Shown here one piece after another: positions 51,475 through 59,222 of a stretch of 64,000 nucleotides of DNA; position 1 is the stretch's first letter, and each line of letters starts with the position of its first letter. The stretch is from Mesorhizobium_B sp963522145 (lineage in GTDB: Bacteria; Pseudomonadota; Alphaproteobacteria; Rhizobiales; Rhizobiaceae), in NCBI GenBank assembly GCA_963522145.1, contig CAUQXI010000008.1, forward strand, positions 1 to 64,000. The letters are read 5' to 3'. The position numbers and the translations under genes were made by a program. Under the pieces are notes generated by a model. The model made no database searches. It was not told the origin of the DNA and saw nothing but the letters and a program-made list of their open reading frames with translations.

Positions 51475-52725
51475 TCAATGCAGGTTCGGCTGGGCGCCAG
51501 CGCCCTTTTCATCGATGACATAGCCGCGTGCGAACCGGTCCAGCCGGTAGGCGGTTGCGGTTTCGTGCGGATTGCCGGTGGCCAGAAGATGCGCAAAGGC
51601 ATAGCCTGAGGCCGGCGTCGCCTTGAAGCCGCCATAGCACCAGCCTGCATTGAGGTAGAGCCCGTCGATCGGCGTGCGGTCGATGATCGGCGAGCCGTCC
51701 ATCGACATATCCATGATGCCGCCCCAGACGCGGAGGAGCCGGGCGCGCCCGATCATCGGCATCAGCGCCATGCCGCCTTCCGCGACATCCTCGATGACCG
51801 GAAGATTGCCGCGCTGCGCATAGGAATTGTAGCCGTCGATGTCGCCGCCGAAGACCAGGCCGCCCTTGTCGGACTGGCTGACATAGAAGTGCCCGGCGCC
51901 GAAGGTGATGACGCCGGGAATGGTCGGCTTGAGCCCCTCGGAAACAAAAGCCTGAAGCACATGGCTTTCGATCGGCAGCCGCATACCGGCCTGGGCCATG
52001 ACGCGGCTCGTGGAGCCGGCGACGGCAACCCCGACCTTGCCTGCGCCGATGGTGCCGCGCGTCGTCTCGACGCCTTTGACCCGGCCGTTCTCGATGCGGA
52101 AACCGGTTACTTCGCAGTTCTGGATGATATCCACGCCGGCGCGATCGGCGCCTCGGGCGTAGCCCCAGGCCACGCCGTCATGGCGCGCGGTTCCCGCACG
52201 GCGTTGCAGGAGGCCGCCTTTGACGGGGAAGCGTGCATTGTCGAAGTTCAGGAACGGGATCATCTCGCGGAGCTTGTCGCGCTCCAGCAACTCCGCGTCC
52301 GCGCCCGCCAGGATGATCGCATTGCCGCGCCGCCGGAATGCGTCGCGCTGCCCATCGGTGTGGAACAGGTTCACGATGCCGCGCTGGCTCACCATCGCGT
52401 TGAAGTTGAACTCCTGCTCAAGCCCTTCCCAGAGCTTCATCGAAAACTCATAGAAGGGCTCGTTGCCGGGAAGCAGATAGTTGGAGCGGATGATCGTGGT
52501 GTTGCGGCCGACATTGCCCGAGCCGAGCCAGCCCTTCTCGAGCACGGCGATGCGCGACTGGCGAAAGGTCTTCGCCAGGTAATAGGCGGTCGCCAATCCA
52601 TGTCCGCCCCCGCCGATGATCACATAGTCATAGGCCGGTTTGGGTTCGGGATTGCGCCACAGGGGTCGCCAGCCCTTGTGCCCGCTGAGTGCCTCCCGCA
52701 GAACCCGGAATGCCGAATATCCCAA
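51475..52725 (-). CDS. soxB: Sarcosine oxidase beta-subunit family protein (SoxB / MgdA)
   Basis: A 416-aa flavin amine oxidase of the DadA/SoxB group. It has the FAD motif YVIIGGGGHGLATAYYLAK and the block RRAGTARHDGVAWGYARGAD, the region where sarcosine oxidase carries a histidine-bound FMN. The substrate-pocket end is SPIIDRTPIDGLYLNAGWCYGGFK. It oxidises the N-methyl group of sarcosine or, in this context, probably N-methylglutamate. It is the first gene of the operon and diverges from the AraC-type regulator. Confidence 0.92.
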   Translation of the reverse strand: MGYSAFRVLREALSGHKGWRPLWRNPEPKPAYDYVIIGGGGHGLATAYYLAKTFRQSRIAVLEKGWLGSGNVGRNTTIIRSNYLLPGNEPFYEFSMKLWEGLEQEFNFNAMVSQRGIVNLFHTDGQRDAFRRRGNAIILAGADAELLERDKLREMIPFLNFDNARFPVKGGLLQRRAGTARHDGVAWGYARGADRAGVDIIQNCEVTGFRIENGRVKGVETTRGTIGAGKVGVAVAGSTSRVMAQAGMRLPIESHVLQAFVSEGLKPTIPGVITFGAGHFYVSQSDKGGLVFGGDIDGYNSYAQRGNLPVIEDVAEGGMALMPMIGRARLLRVWGGIMDMSMDGSPIIDRTPIDGLYLNAGWCYGGFKATPASGYAFAHLLATGNPHETATAYRLDRFARGYVIDEKGAGAQPNLH

Positions 52726-52800
52726 CGCCGACCACCCTCGAAACAGTTGGCTTCCGCATCGTGTTTAGCGCGATCAGCATTGAAGCAATTGATCGCGAGA

Positions 52801-52824
52801 GACATAGACTTGTCCAGAAGTGTC
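52801..52824. promoter_or_regulatory. Candidate operator of the AraC/GlxA-type regulator
   Basis: Evenly spaced GACA-N6-TGTC-N6-TGTC lies between the SoxB-like gene and the regulator gene. AraC-type dimers bind such repeated half-sites. Low confidence. Confidence 0.3.
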
Positions 52825-52867
52825 ATCTCTGATTTCGATGTGCGAAAGACACGACATGGAGGTGGCC

Positions 52868-53836
52868 ATGCATGATGACGATGCGACACCCGTCGCCTTC
52901 GTTCTCACTCCGGATTATGCCCTGATGTCGCTCGCCTCCGCCGTGGAGCCGTTGCGCGCGGCCAACCACCTGGGGGCACGCGAACTCTACCGCTGCAGGT
53001 TCTATTCGGTCTCGGGAGGCTTCATGGCCTCCACTTGCGGTGGAGGATTCGACACCTTGCCGCTTTCCGGAATCATGCGAGGCGGAGCCGATCAGCCGCA
53101 TCTGGCCTTTGTCGTTGCCGGCGGCAATCCGATGCTTTTCGAGGATTCAAGCCTCATACGGGGCCTGCGGGCGCTTCAGCACGAGCGCGTTCCACTCGGC
53201 GGGATTTCGGGCGGCGCGGCGATCCTGGCTAAGGCGGGCCTGATGGCAGGGCGGCGCTTCACCGTGCACTGGGCCCATATCGATCCTTTGACAGCCTATG
53301 ACGCCGACCTGCTGATCGAACGGGCGCTCTATGTTATCGACCGCGACCGCTACACCTGCGCCGGCGGCGTCGCAGCCATGGACATGATGGGAGCGCTGAT
53401 CGCGAGAAAGCACGGGGCGACCTTTGCCCGCGAGGTGAGCAACTGGTTCATCCACTCCCGGCTGCGCACCGCCGACGAGCCGCAGCTGGGCGAGAGCGGC
53501 CAAAGGTTCGGCTTCCGCCACCCGATCCTGGAAGCGGCCGTCGAACTGATGAGCACGCATATCGCCGACCCGCTGACGCCTGAACAGCTCGCGGAGCTTT
53601 CAGGCGTCGGCAAGCGGCAGCTCCAGCGTTTGTTCGCAAGCCGGCTCCACGCGCGCATGATGGTGTTCTACCGGGATCTGAGGCTCGCAAAAGGCGATGA
53701 GCTTCTTCAGCAGACGGCACTCCCTGTGATTGAGGTCGCCCTTCTCACCGGTTTCGCGAGCGCCGCCCATTTCTCTCGCGCATTCGCCGAAAGATATGGG
53801 ATCCCGCCGAGGCAAAGACGGCGCACAGCCTTATGA
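52868..53836 (+). CDS. GlxA-family AraC-type transcriptional regulator
   Basis: A 322-aa protein. The N-terminal DJ-1/PfpI-like domain (about 5-170) has the nucleophile elbow GGISGGAAILAKAGLM with Ser/Gly instead of Cys, so it is a sensor and not an enzyme. The C-terminal AraC double helix-turn-helix (about 215-320) has LTPEQLAELSGVGKRQLQRLF and VALLTGFASAAHFSRAFAERY. This architecture includes GbdR and SouR, which respond to glycine betaine or sarcosine. The ATG at 52868 is preceded by GGAGGTGG. It sits between the GlnT-like gene and the SoxB-like gene on the opposite strand. Confidence 0.9.
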   Translation: MHDDDATPVAFVLTPDYALMSLASAVEPLRAANHLGARELYRCRFYSVSGGFMASTCGGGFDTLPLSGIMRGGADQPHLAFVVAGGNPMLFEDSSLIRGLRALQHERVPLGGISGGAAILAKAGLMAGRRFTVHWAHIDPLTAYDADLLIERALYVIDRDRYTCAGGVAAMDMMGALIARKHGATFAREVSNWFIHSRLRTADEPQLGESGQRFGFRHPILEAAVELMSTHIADPLTPEQLAELSGVGKRQLQRLFASRLHARMMVFYRDLRLAKGDELLQQTALPVIEVALLTGFASAAHFSRAFAERYGIPPRQRRRTAL

Positions 53837-53862
53837 GGAGAGAGCCGGCGCCGGTCTGACGA

Positions 53863-55170
53863 TCAAACGTCGAGGGTCGTTTCACGCTCCCAGTCGGTGA
53901 AGTGGCCGCAGAAGCTGTCCCATTCGCGGTGCTTGAGCTTGAGGAAAGCGGCGGAAAACTCGCGGCCGAGCGCGTCCTGCAACTCGTCGTCCTTTTCATA
54001 TTCGCGTAACGCGTCGAGCAGGTTGAGCGGAAGGTGGGGCGCGTCGGTGACGGTGTGGCCGTCCTTGTACATGTCGATGTCGTAGTGCCGTCCCGGATCG
54101 GCCTGATGGCGGATACCGCTCAGGCCGGCAGCGATGATGACCGCCTGAAGCAGATAGGGGTTCGCGGCGCCGTCGGGCACGCGTAGCTCAAAGCGGCCAG
54201 GGCCCGGCACACGCACCATGTGGGTGCGGTTATTGCCCGTCCAGGTCACGGTATTGGGAGCCCAGGTCGCCCCCGAGGTCGTGCGCGGCGCGTTGATGCG
54301 CTTGTAGGAATTGACAGTCGGATTGGTGATCGCGGCGAGCGCGGAGGCGTGCCGCATGATGCCGCCGAGAAATTCCCTGCCCTTTGCCGAAAGCCCGAAG
54401 GGCATGGACTTGTCGGCGAACGCATTGGTCGTGCCATCCACGTCCCATACCGAGATATGCGCGTGGCAGCCGCTGCCTGTCAGACCCTTGAAGGGCTTGG
54501 GCATGAAGGTGGCGCGAAGCCCGTGCTTCTCGGCCACCGACTTCACCATGAACTTGAAGAAGGAGTGCTTGTCGGCGGTGCGAAGCGCGTCGTCATACTC
54601 CCAGTTCATCTCGAACTGGCCGTTCGCGTCCTCGTGGTCGTTCTGGTAGGGCTTCCAGCCGAGCTCCAGCATGTGGTCGCAGATTTCAGCGATCACGTCA
54701 TAGCGCCGCATCACGGCCTGCTGGTCGTAGCAGGGCTTCTCGGCCGTGTCGTACTCGTCGGAAATGGCGCTGCCATCCGGACAGACGAGGAAGAATTCCG
54801 GCTCGACGCCGGTCTTGACGCGCAGGCCCTGCTCGGCGGCCTCGTCGACGAGCCGCTTGAGTACGACGCGCGGCGCCTGTGCGACCGGATTGTCTTCCAT
54901 CACGCAATCGGCCGCGACCCAGGCGACATCCTTCTTCCAGGGCAGCCGGATCACGGAGGAGGCGTCCGGCATCGCGAAGAGGTCGGGATGGGCGGGAGTG
55001 AGATCGAGCCAGGTGGCGAAGCCCGCGAAACCGGCGCCATCCCTCTGCATGTCGGCAATGGCCTGCGCGGGAACCAGCTTCGCGCGCTGGCCACCGAAAA
55101 GGTCGGTATAGCTGATCATGAAATATTTGATGCCGTGCTCTGCGGCGAAATCCTTGAGCTGGAGCGTCAC
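53863..55170 (-). CDS. glnT: Glutamine synthetase-family protein (GlnT type; probable gamma-glutamylmethylamide synthetase GmaS)
   Basis: A 435-aa ligase of the glutamine synthetase superfamily. KYFMISYTDLFGGQRAKLVPA at the N-terminus is characteristic of the rhizobial GlnT group. Metal- and ATP-site motifs include GVEPEFFLV, NDHEDANGQFEMNWEYDD, GSGCHAHISVW and NRTHMVRVPGPGRFELRVPDGAANPY. In the N-methylglutamate pathway the same family member, GmaS, joins glutamate and methylamine. Position next to mgsC supports this; sequence alone does not separate the two. The GTG at 55170 is preceded by AAGGGGAA. Confidence 0.88.
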   Translation of the reverse strand: MTLQLKDFAAEHGIKYFMISYTDLFGGQRAKLVPAQAIADMQRDGAGFAGFATWLDLTPAHPDLFAMPDASSVIRLPWKKDVAWVAADCVMEDNPVAQAPRVVLKRLVDEAAEQGLRVKTGVEPEFFLVCPDGSAISDEYDTAEKPCYDQQAVMRRYDVIAEICDHMLELGWKPYQNDHEDANGQFEMNWEYDDALRTADKHSFFKFMVKSVAEKHGLRATFMPKPFKGLTGSGCHAHISVWDVDGTTNAFADKSMPFGLSAKGREFLGGIMRHASALAAITNPTVNSYKRINAPRTTSGATWAPNTVTWTGNNRTHMVRVPGPGRFELRVPDGAANPYLLQAVIIAAGLSGIRHQADPGRHYDIDMYKDGHTVTDAPHLPLNLLDALREYEKDDELQDALGREFSAAFLKLKHREWDSFCGHFTDWERETTLDV

Positions 55171-55207
55171 GAGCTGTTCCCCTTGTTGTATGCTCTTGAA
55201 ACTGATC

Positions 55208-55239
55208 GGGCCCGGCAGCCCTCCCAAGCTGCCGGGCCC
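55208..55239 (-). other. Perfect intercistronic hairpin between mgsC- and gmaS-like genes
   Basis: GGGCCCGGCAGC and GCTGCCGGGCCC form a perfect 12-bp stem around an 8-base loop, between the mgsC stop (55248) and the gmaS start (55170). There is no U-tract on the minus strand, so processing or partial attenuation is more likely than full termination. Confidence 0.7.
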
Positions 55240-55247
55240 GACAATGA

Positions 55248-56576
55248 TCAGAACCCGCTTTTACCCGGCACCCAGCTCGTTCCCGCGAGCGGCACCTGGG
55301 CCATGGCCGAGGCCTCGATGGTCAGCGCGCAGAGATCCTCGGGTTCGAGATTGTGCAGGTGGTTCTTGCCGCAGGCCCGGGCGATGGTCTGCGCCTCGAG
55401 CGTCATCACCTTGAGGTAGTTGGCAAGCCGGCGGCCGGCGGCCTCCGGATCGAGCCGGCTCGCAAGCTCCGGATCCTGGGTGGTGATGCCGGCAGGGTCG
55501 CGGCCTTCATGCCAATCGTCATAGGCGCCTGCCGTAGTGCCGAGCTTGCGGTATTCTTCTTCCCAGCGCGGGTCGTTGTCGCCCAGCGCCACGAGCGCCG
55601 CAGTGCCGATCGCGACGGCGTCGGCACCGAGAGCCAGCGCCTTTGCCACATCGGCGCCAGAGCGAATGCCGCCAGAGATGATGAGCTGCACCTTGCGGTG
55701 CATGCCGAGATCCTGAAGCGCCTGGACCGCGGGGCGGATGCAGGCGAGCGTCGGCATTCCGACATTTTCGATGAACACGTCCTGGGTGGCGGCCGTGCCG
55801 CCCTGCATCCCGTCGAGCACCACGACGTCGGCGCCCGCCTTCACCGCAAGCGCGGTGTCGTAATAGGGCCGCGCCCCGCCGACCTTGACATAGATCGGCT
55901 TTTCCCAGTCGGTGATCTCGCGCAATTCGTTGATCTTGATCTCGAGATCATCCGGGCCGGTCCAGTCGGGATGGCGGCAGGCCGAGCGCTGGTCGATGCC
56001 TTCCGGCAGATTGCGCATCCTGGCCACGCGCGGAGAGATCTTCTGGCCGAGAAGCATTCCGCCGCCGCCGGGCTTCGCCCCCTGGCCGACCACGACCTCG
56101 ATCGCATCCGCCCGATGCAGGTCGCGCGGGTTCATGCCGTAGCGCGAGGGCAGATACTGGTAGACGAGTGTCTGGCTGTGTCCGCGCTCCTCGTCCGTCA
56201 TGCCGCCATCGCCCGTGGTGGTCGAGGTGCCCGAAAGGGTCGCGCCACGTCCGAGCGCCTCCTTGGCATTGCCGGAAAGCGCGCCGAAGCTCATGCCGGC
56301 GACCGTAACCGGAATCTTGAGGTGGATCGGCTTTTTCGCAAAGCGCGTGCCGAGCGTGACGGAGGTGTCGCAGCGCTCGCGATAGCCTTCAAGCGGGTAG
56401 CGCGAGATGGAGGCGCCGAGGAAGAGCAGGTCGTCGAAATGCGGGACCTTGCGCTTGGTGCCGCCGCCGCGGATGTCGTAGATGCCGGTCGCCGCTGCGC
56501 GGCGGATCTCGGCCATGGTCGCATCATCGAAGGTCGCGGACTTGCGCGGCGGGGTGGGCGGATTGTGATAGCTCAT
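55248..56576 (-). CDS. glxD: FMN-binding glutamate-synthase-like domain protein (GlxD / MgsC)
   Basis: A 442-aa protein equivalent to the central FMN domain of glutamate synthase. It has LPSRYGMNPRDLHRADAIE, GQGAKPGGGGMLLGQKISP, VLDGMQGGTAATQDV and IISGGIRSGADVAKALALGADAV (the TIM-barrel FMN site). It acts with the amidotransferase and GXGXG subunits to make glutamate or, as MgsC, N-methylglutamate. The start at 56576 (GGAAGAAAG upstream) gives residues matching homologues. The 3' end is 78 bases from the GlnT-like gene. Confidence 0.9.
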   Translation of the reverse strand: MSYHNPPTPPRKSATFDDATMAEIRRAAATGIYDIRGGGTKRKVPHFDDLLFLGASISRYPLEGYRERCDTSVTLGTRFAKKPIHLKIPVTVAGMSFGALSGNAKEALGRGATLSGTSTTTGDGGMTDEERGHSQTLVYQYLPSRYGMNPRDLHRADAIEVVVGQGAKPGGGGMLLGQKISPRVARMRNLPEGIDQRSACRHPDWTGPDDLEIKINELREITDWEKPIYVKVGGARPYYDTALAVKAGADVVVLDGMQGGTAATQDVFIENVGMPTLACIRPAVQALQDLGMHRKVQLIISGGIRSGADVAKALALGADAVAIGTAALVALGDNDPRWEEEYRKLGTTAGAYDDWHEGRDPAGITTQDPELASRLDPEAAGRRLANYLKVMTLEAQTIARACGKNHLHNLEPEDLCALTIEASAMAQVPLAGTSWVPGKSGF

Positions 56577-56611
56577 GACTGGCTTTCTTCCGGCTCGGTG
56601 GCGTCGGCCCG

Positions 56612-57298
56612 TCAATAGGCGTCGGCATTGTCGATGTTGAAGGTGTAAAGCGTGCGGGCCGAGCCGTAGCGCTTGAACTCCTCAGGCCTGGCGTCGGAAA
56701 CGCCAGCCTTCTCCAGGAGAGCGCCCAGGACCTCGACATGCTCCGGGCGCATCTCCTTCTCGATGCAGTCGGCCCCCAGGCTCTTGACGGAGCCGCGCAC
56801 GAAGAGGCGCGCCTCATAGAGCGAGTCGCCCAGCGCATCGCCGGCATCGCCCAGCACCACGAGATTGCCCGACTGGGCCATGAAGGCCGACATGTGCCCG
56901 ATCGAGCCGTGCACCACGATGTCGATGCCCTTCATCGAGATGCCGCAGCGCGAGGCTGCATTGCCCTTGATGACAAGCAGACCGCCCCGTCCGGTGGCGC
57001 CGGCATATTGCGAGGCGTCCCCTTCGATCACGACGGTGCCCGACATCATGTTCTCTGCCACGCCGGGGCCCGCCGAGCCCTGGACGGTGACGGTCCCGCC
57101 ATCGTTCATGCCCGCGCAGTAATACCCGACCGAGCCCTTCACCTCGACGGAAACGGGCGCGTCGATGCCGACCGCCACCGAATGATGACCGCGCGGATTG
57201 ATCACCTCGAACTGCGTGTCGTTTGCGCCCTCCTTGATGCCGTGCAGGGCTTGGTTCAACTCGCGAAGCGGCGAAACAGAAAGGTCGAAGACGGGCAT
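56612..57298 (-). CDS. glxC: Glutamate synthase GXGXG-domain subunit (GlxC / MgsB)
   Basis: A 228-aa right-handed beta-helix protein equivalent to the GXGXG domain of glutamate synthase: GVAENMMSGTVVIEGDAS, GATGRGGLLVIKGNA and GIDIVVHGSIGHMSAFMAQ. It has a structural role that positions the partner domains. GAGG precedes the ATG at 57298. It lies between the amidotransferase and FMN subunit genes. Confidence 0.9.
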   Translation of the reverse strand: MPVFDLSVSPLRELNQALHGIKEGANDTQFEVINPRGHHSVAVGIDAPVSVEVKGSVGYYCAGMNDGGTVTVQGSAGPGVAENMMSGTVVIEGDASQYAGATGRGGLLVIKGNAASRCGISMKGIDIVVHGSIGHMSAFMAQSGNLVVLGDAGDALGDSLYEARLFVRGSVKSLGADCIEKEMRPEHVEVLGALLEKAGVSDARPEEFKRYGSARTLYTFNIDNADAY

Positions 57299-57337
57299 CG
57301 GAAAACCTCGGGGGAATAGATGGGCGAGACAGGCGGC

Positions 57338-58249
57338 TCAGGCCGCCGCCTTCTCATGGTCCCAGAAATAAACGGTCGCCGGCTCCGGCTCCCAGACGCG
57401 GGCGTTCTCGATGCCGGGCAGGTTGACGAGTGCGCGGTATTCGGAGCCGAACGCGACATACTGGTCGGTCTCAGCCATCACGGCGGGCTTGCAGGCGATC
57501 GGATCACGCAGCACGCCGAAGCCCGACCTCGTGCCAACCACAAAGGTGAAGAAGCCGTCGAGATCGCCGAGCGCGCCGTCAAGCGCCTCACCCAGATCCT
57601 TGCCCGTCTCCATCTCGGCCGTGAGATAGGCTGCGGCCACTTCCGAGTCGTTCTCCGTTTCGAAACGCATGCCCCGCTTCTTGAGCTCACGGCGCAGGTT
57701 GTTGTGGTTCGACAGCGAGCCGTTATGCACGAGGCACTGATCGGCGCCCGTCGAGAAGGGATGAGCGCCGAGCGTGGTGACGGCGGACTCGGTTGCCATG
57801 CGGGTATGGCCGATGCCGTGGGTTCCGCTCATCGCACGCACGCCAAATCGGTCGACCACATCCTTTGGCAGCCCGACTTCCTTGTAGATTTCCACGCTTT
57901 CGCCCGCTCCCATCACCCGCAATGTCGGCGCGATGGAGGGAAGGGCGGCGCGCACCGCGTCAAGCTGGTCGCGCGCCGCCGTGATCACGGCATGGGTGCT
58001 CTTGATCGCGACCTTCGCGGTTCCGTCAGAGACATCCTGAAGCTTCTGCTCAAGTCCGGCGAAATCCTGCTCCGCGCTAGCGGACTGCACAGTGATCTTG
58101 GCTTCGCCATCCACTGTTCCGCCATAGATCGCGATGCCTGCCGAATCCGGCCCGCGATCGGTCATGGTGATCAGCATGTCGGATAAAAGCGCGCCGAGCT
58201 GCGGCTCAAGCGCCTTGTCCTTGAGGAAGAGTCCGACGATGCCGCACAT
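57338..58249 (-). CDS. glxB: Class II glutamine amidotransferase (GlxB / MgsA)
   Basis: A 303-aa Ntn-hydrolase amidotransferase. The nucleophile is Cys2 in MCGIVGLFLKDKAL, which fixes the start at 58249; a longer frame to 58309 would bury the cysteine. Further motifs are TDRGPDSAGIA, GIGHTRMATES, HPFSTGADQCLVHNGSLSNH and ENDSEVAAAYL. It supplies ammonia to the FMN subunit or, as MgsA, handles gamma-glutamylmethylamide. It is the first gene of the run mgsA-mgsB-mgsC-gmaS and diverges from the cupin-XRE regulator. Confidence 0.92.
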   Translation of the reverse strand: MCGIVGLFLKDKALEPQLGALLSDMLITMTDRGPDSAGIAIYGGTVDGEAKITVQSASAEQDFAGLEQKLQDVSDGTAKVAIKSTHAVITAARDQLDAVRAALPSIAPTLRVMGAGESVEIYKEVGLPKDVVDRFGVRAMSGTHGIGHTRMATESAVTTLGAHPFSTGADQCLVHNGSLSNHNNLRRELKKRGMRFETENDSEVAAAYLTAEMETGKDLGEALDGALGDLDGFFTFVVGTRSGFGVLRDPIACKPAVMAETDQYVAFGSEYRALVNLPGIENARVWEPEPATVYFWDHEKAAA

Positions 58250-58449
58250 GGTGGTCAGTCCCGTTTGAGCTGTTATCGCAAGGCATAGCATGCCCTTCAT
58301 AACTTTCAACTGCGATGAATGTTTTTTTCACCACAGGCAACTTGTTTCTGTAGGTGTCTTGTTGGAAGTTTCCTCGGGTGCAATAATAGGCATTGTTTTT
58401 CATCCCTTGTGAAACGCGGACACAGTCCGCTGCTCACATTGTGAGACGA

Positions 58450-59136
58450 ATGCGGGACACCAGGATGCAGCCAAGCAAAGTGCCCGAGCAGCCGAAGCCG
58501 CGGCTTGCCACGCTCAGGCAGGATCCGCATGCCGTCCGCGACGCGCCGGAGAACGTGCTGGAGGTGGCGATCGGCCGCGAGGTGCGCGCGTTCCGCAAGA
58601 AGCTCGGGATCACGGTGGCGGACTTGTCAGCCGCGACGGGCATCTCGATCGGCATGCTGTCCAAGATCGAGAACGGCGTGACATCGCCCTCGCTGACGAC
58701 GCTCCAGGCGCTTTCGCGCGCACTTGGCGTTCCCGTGACAGGTTTCTTCCGGCGCTTCGAGGAGGAGCACAATGCCGTCTTCGTCAAAAGCGGCGAAGGA
58801 GTTGATGTCGAGCGACGCGGCACGCGGGCCGGGCATCAATATACGCTGCTGGGTCATGTCGGACCCAATTCCAGCGGCGTGGTCGTCGAGCCCTATCTGA
58901 TCACGCTGACCGAAGACTCCGACATCTTCCCGACCTTTCAGCATGGAGGGATGGAGTTCCTCTACATGCTCGAAGGCGAGGTCACCTACCGCCACGGGCG
59001 CAACCTTTATGCGATGGAACCAGGCGACAGCCTGTTCTTCGACGCCGACGCCCCGCACGGACCGGAAAAGCTGACGCGACGGCCGATCCGCTACCTTTCG
59101 ATCATCACCTATCCCGAGGGAAGTTCCGGCGACTGA
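58450..59136 (+). CDS. XRE-family regulator with C-terminal cupin
   Basis: A 228-aa protein with an N-terminal helix-turn-helix (about 30-90: AFRKKLGITVADLSAATGIS, SKIENGVTSPSLTTLQ) and a C-terminal cupin (about 145-215: FQHGGMEFLYMLEGEVTYRH, MEPGDSLFFDADAPHGPEKL). Such HTH-cupin proteins sense small ligands and control amine or amino-acid catabolism (PuuR-like). It is read divergently from the amidotransferase gene and probably controls that operon. Alternative start at 58465. Confidence 0.88.
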   Translation: MRDTRMQPSKVPEQPKPRLATLRQDPHAVRDAPENVLEVAIGREVRAFRKKLGITVADLSAATGISIGMLSKIENGVTSPSLTTLQALSRALGVPVTGFFRRFEEEHNAVFVKSGEGVDVERRGTRAGHQYTLLGHVGPNSSGVVVEPYLITLTEDSDIFPTFQHGGMEFLYMLEGEVTYRHGRNLYAMEPGDSLFFDADAPHGPEKLTRRPIRYLSIITYPEGSSGD

Positions 59137-59222
59137 AGTCCGTACTGCGCGGCCACCCTCAACTGCTGCAGGCATCTTGTGCCGATCATGTTGAAGGGTG
59201 GTCGCCTCGCGCTGCCTGCACC

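Noticed and set aside
58364..58373. Palindrome GGAAGTTTCC in the divergent mgsA/XRE region as operator
   Set aside because: A ten-base dyad of this kind is frequent by chance and there is no second copy; it is not strong enough to list as a site.
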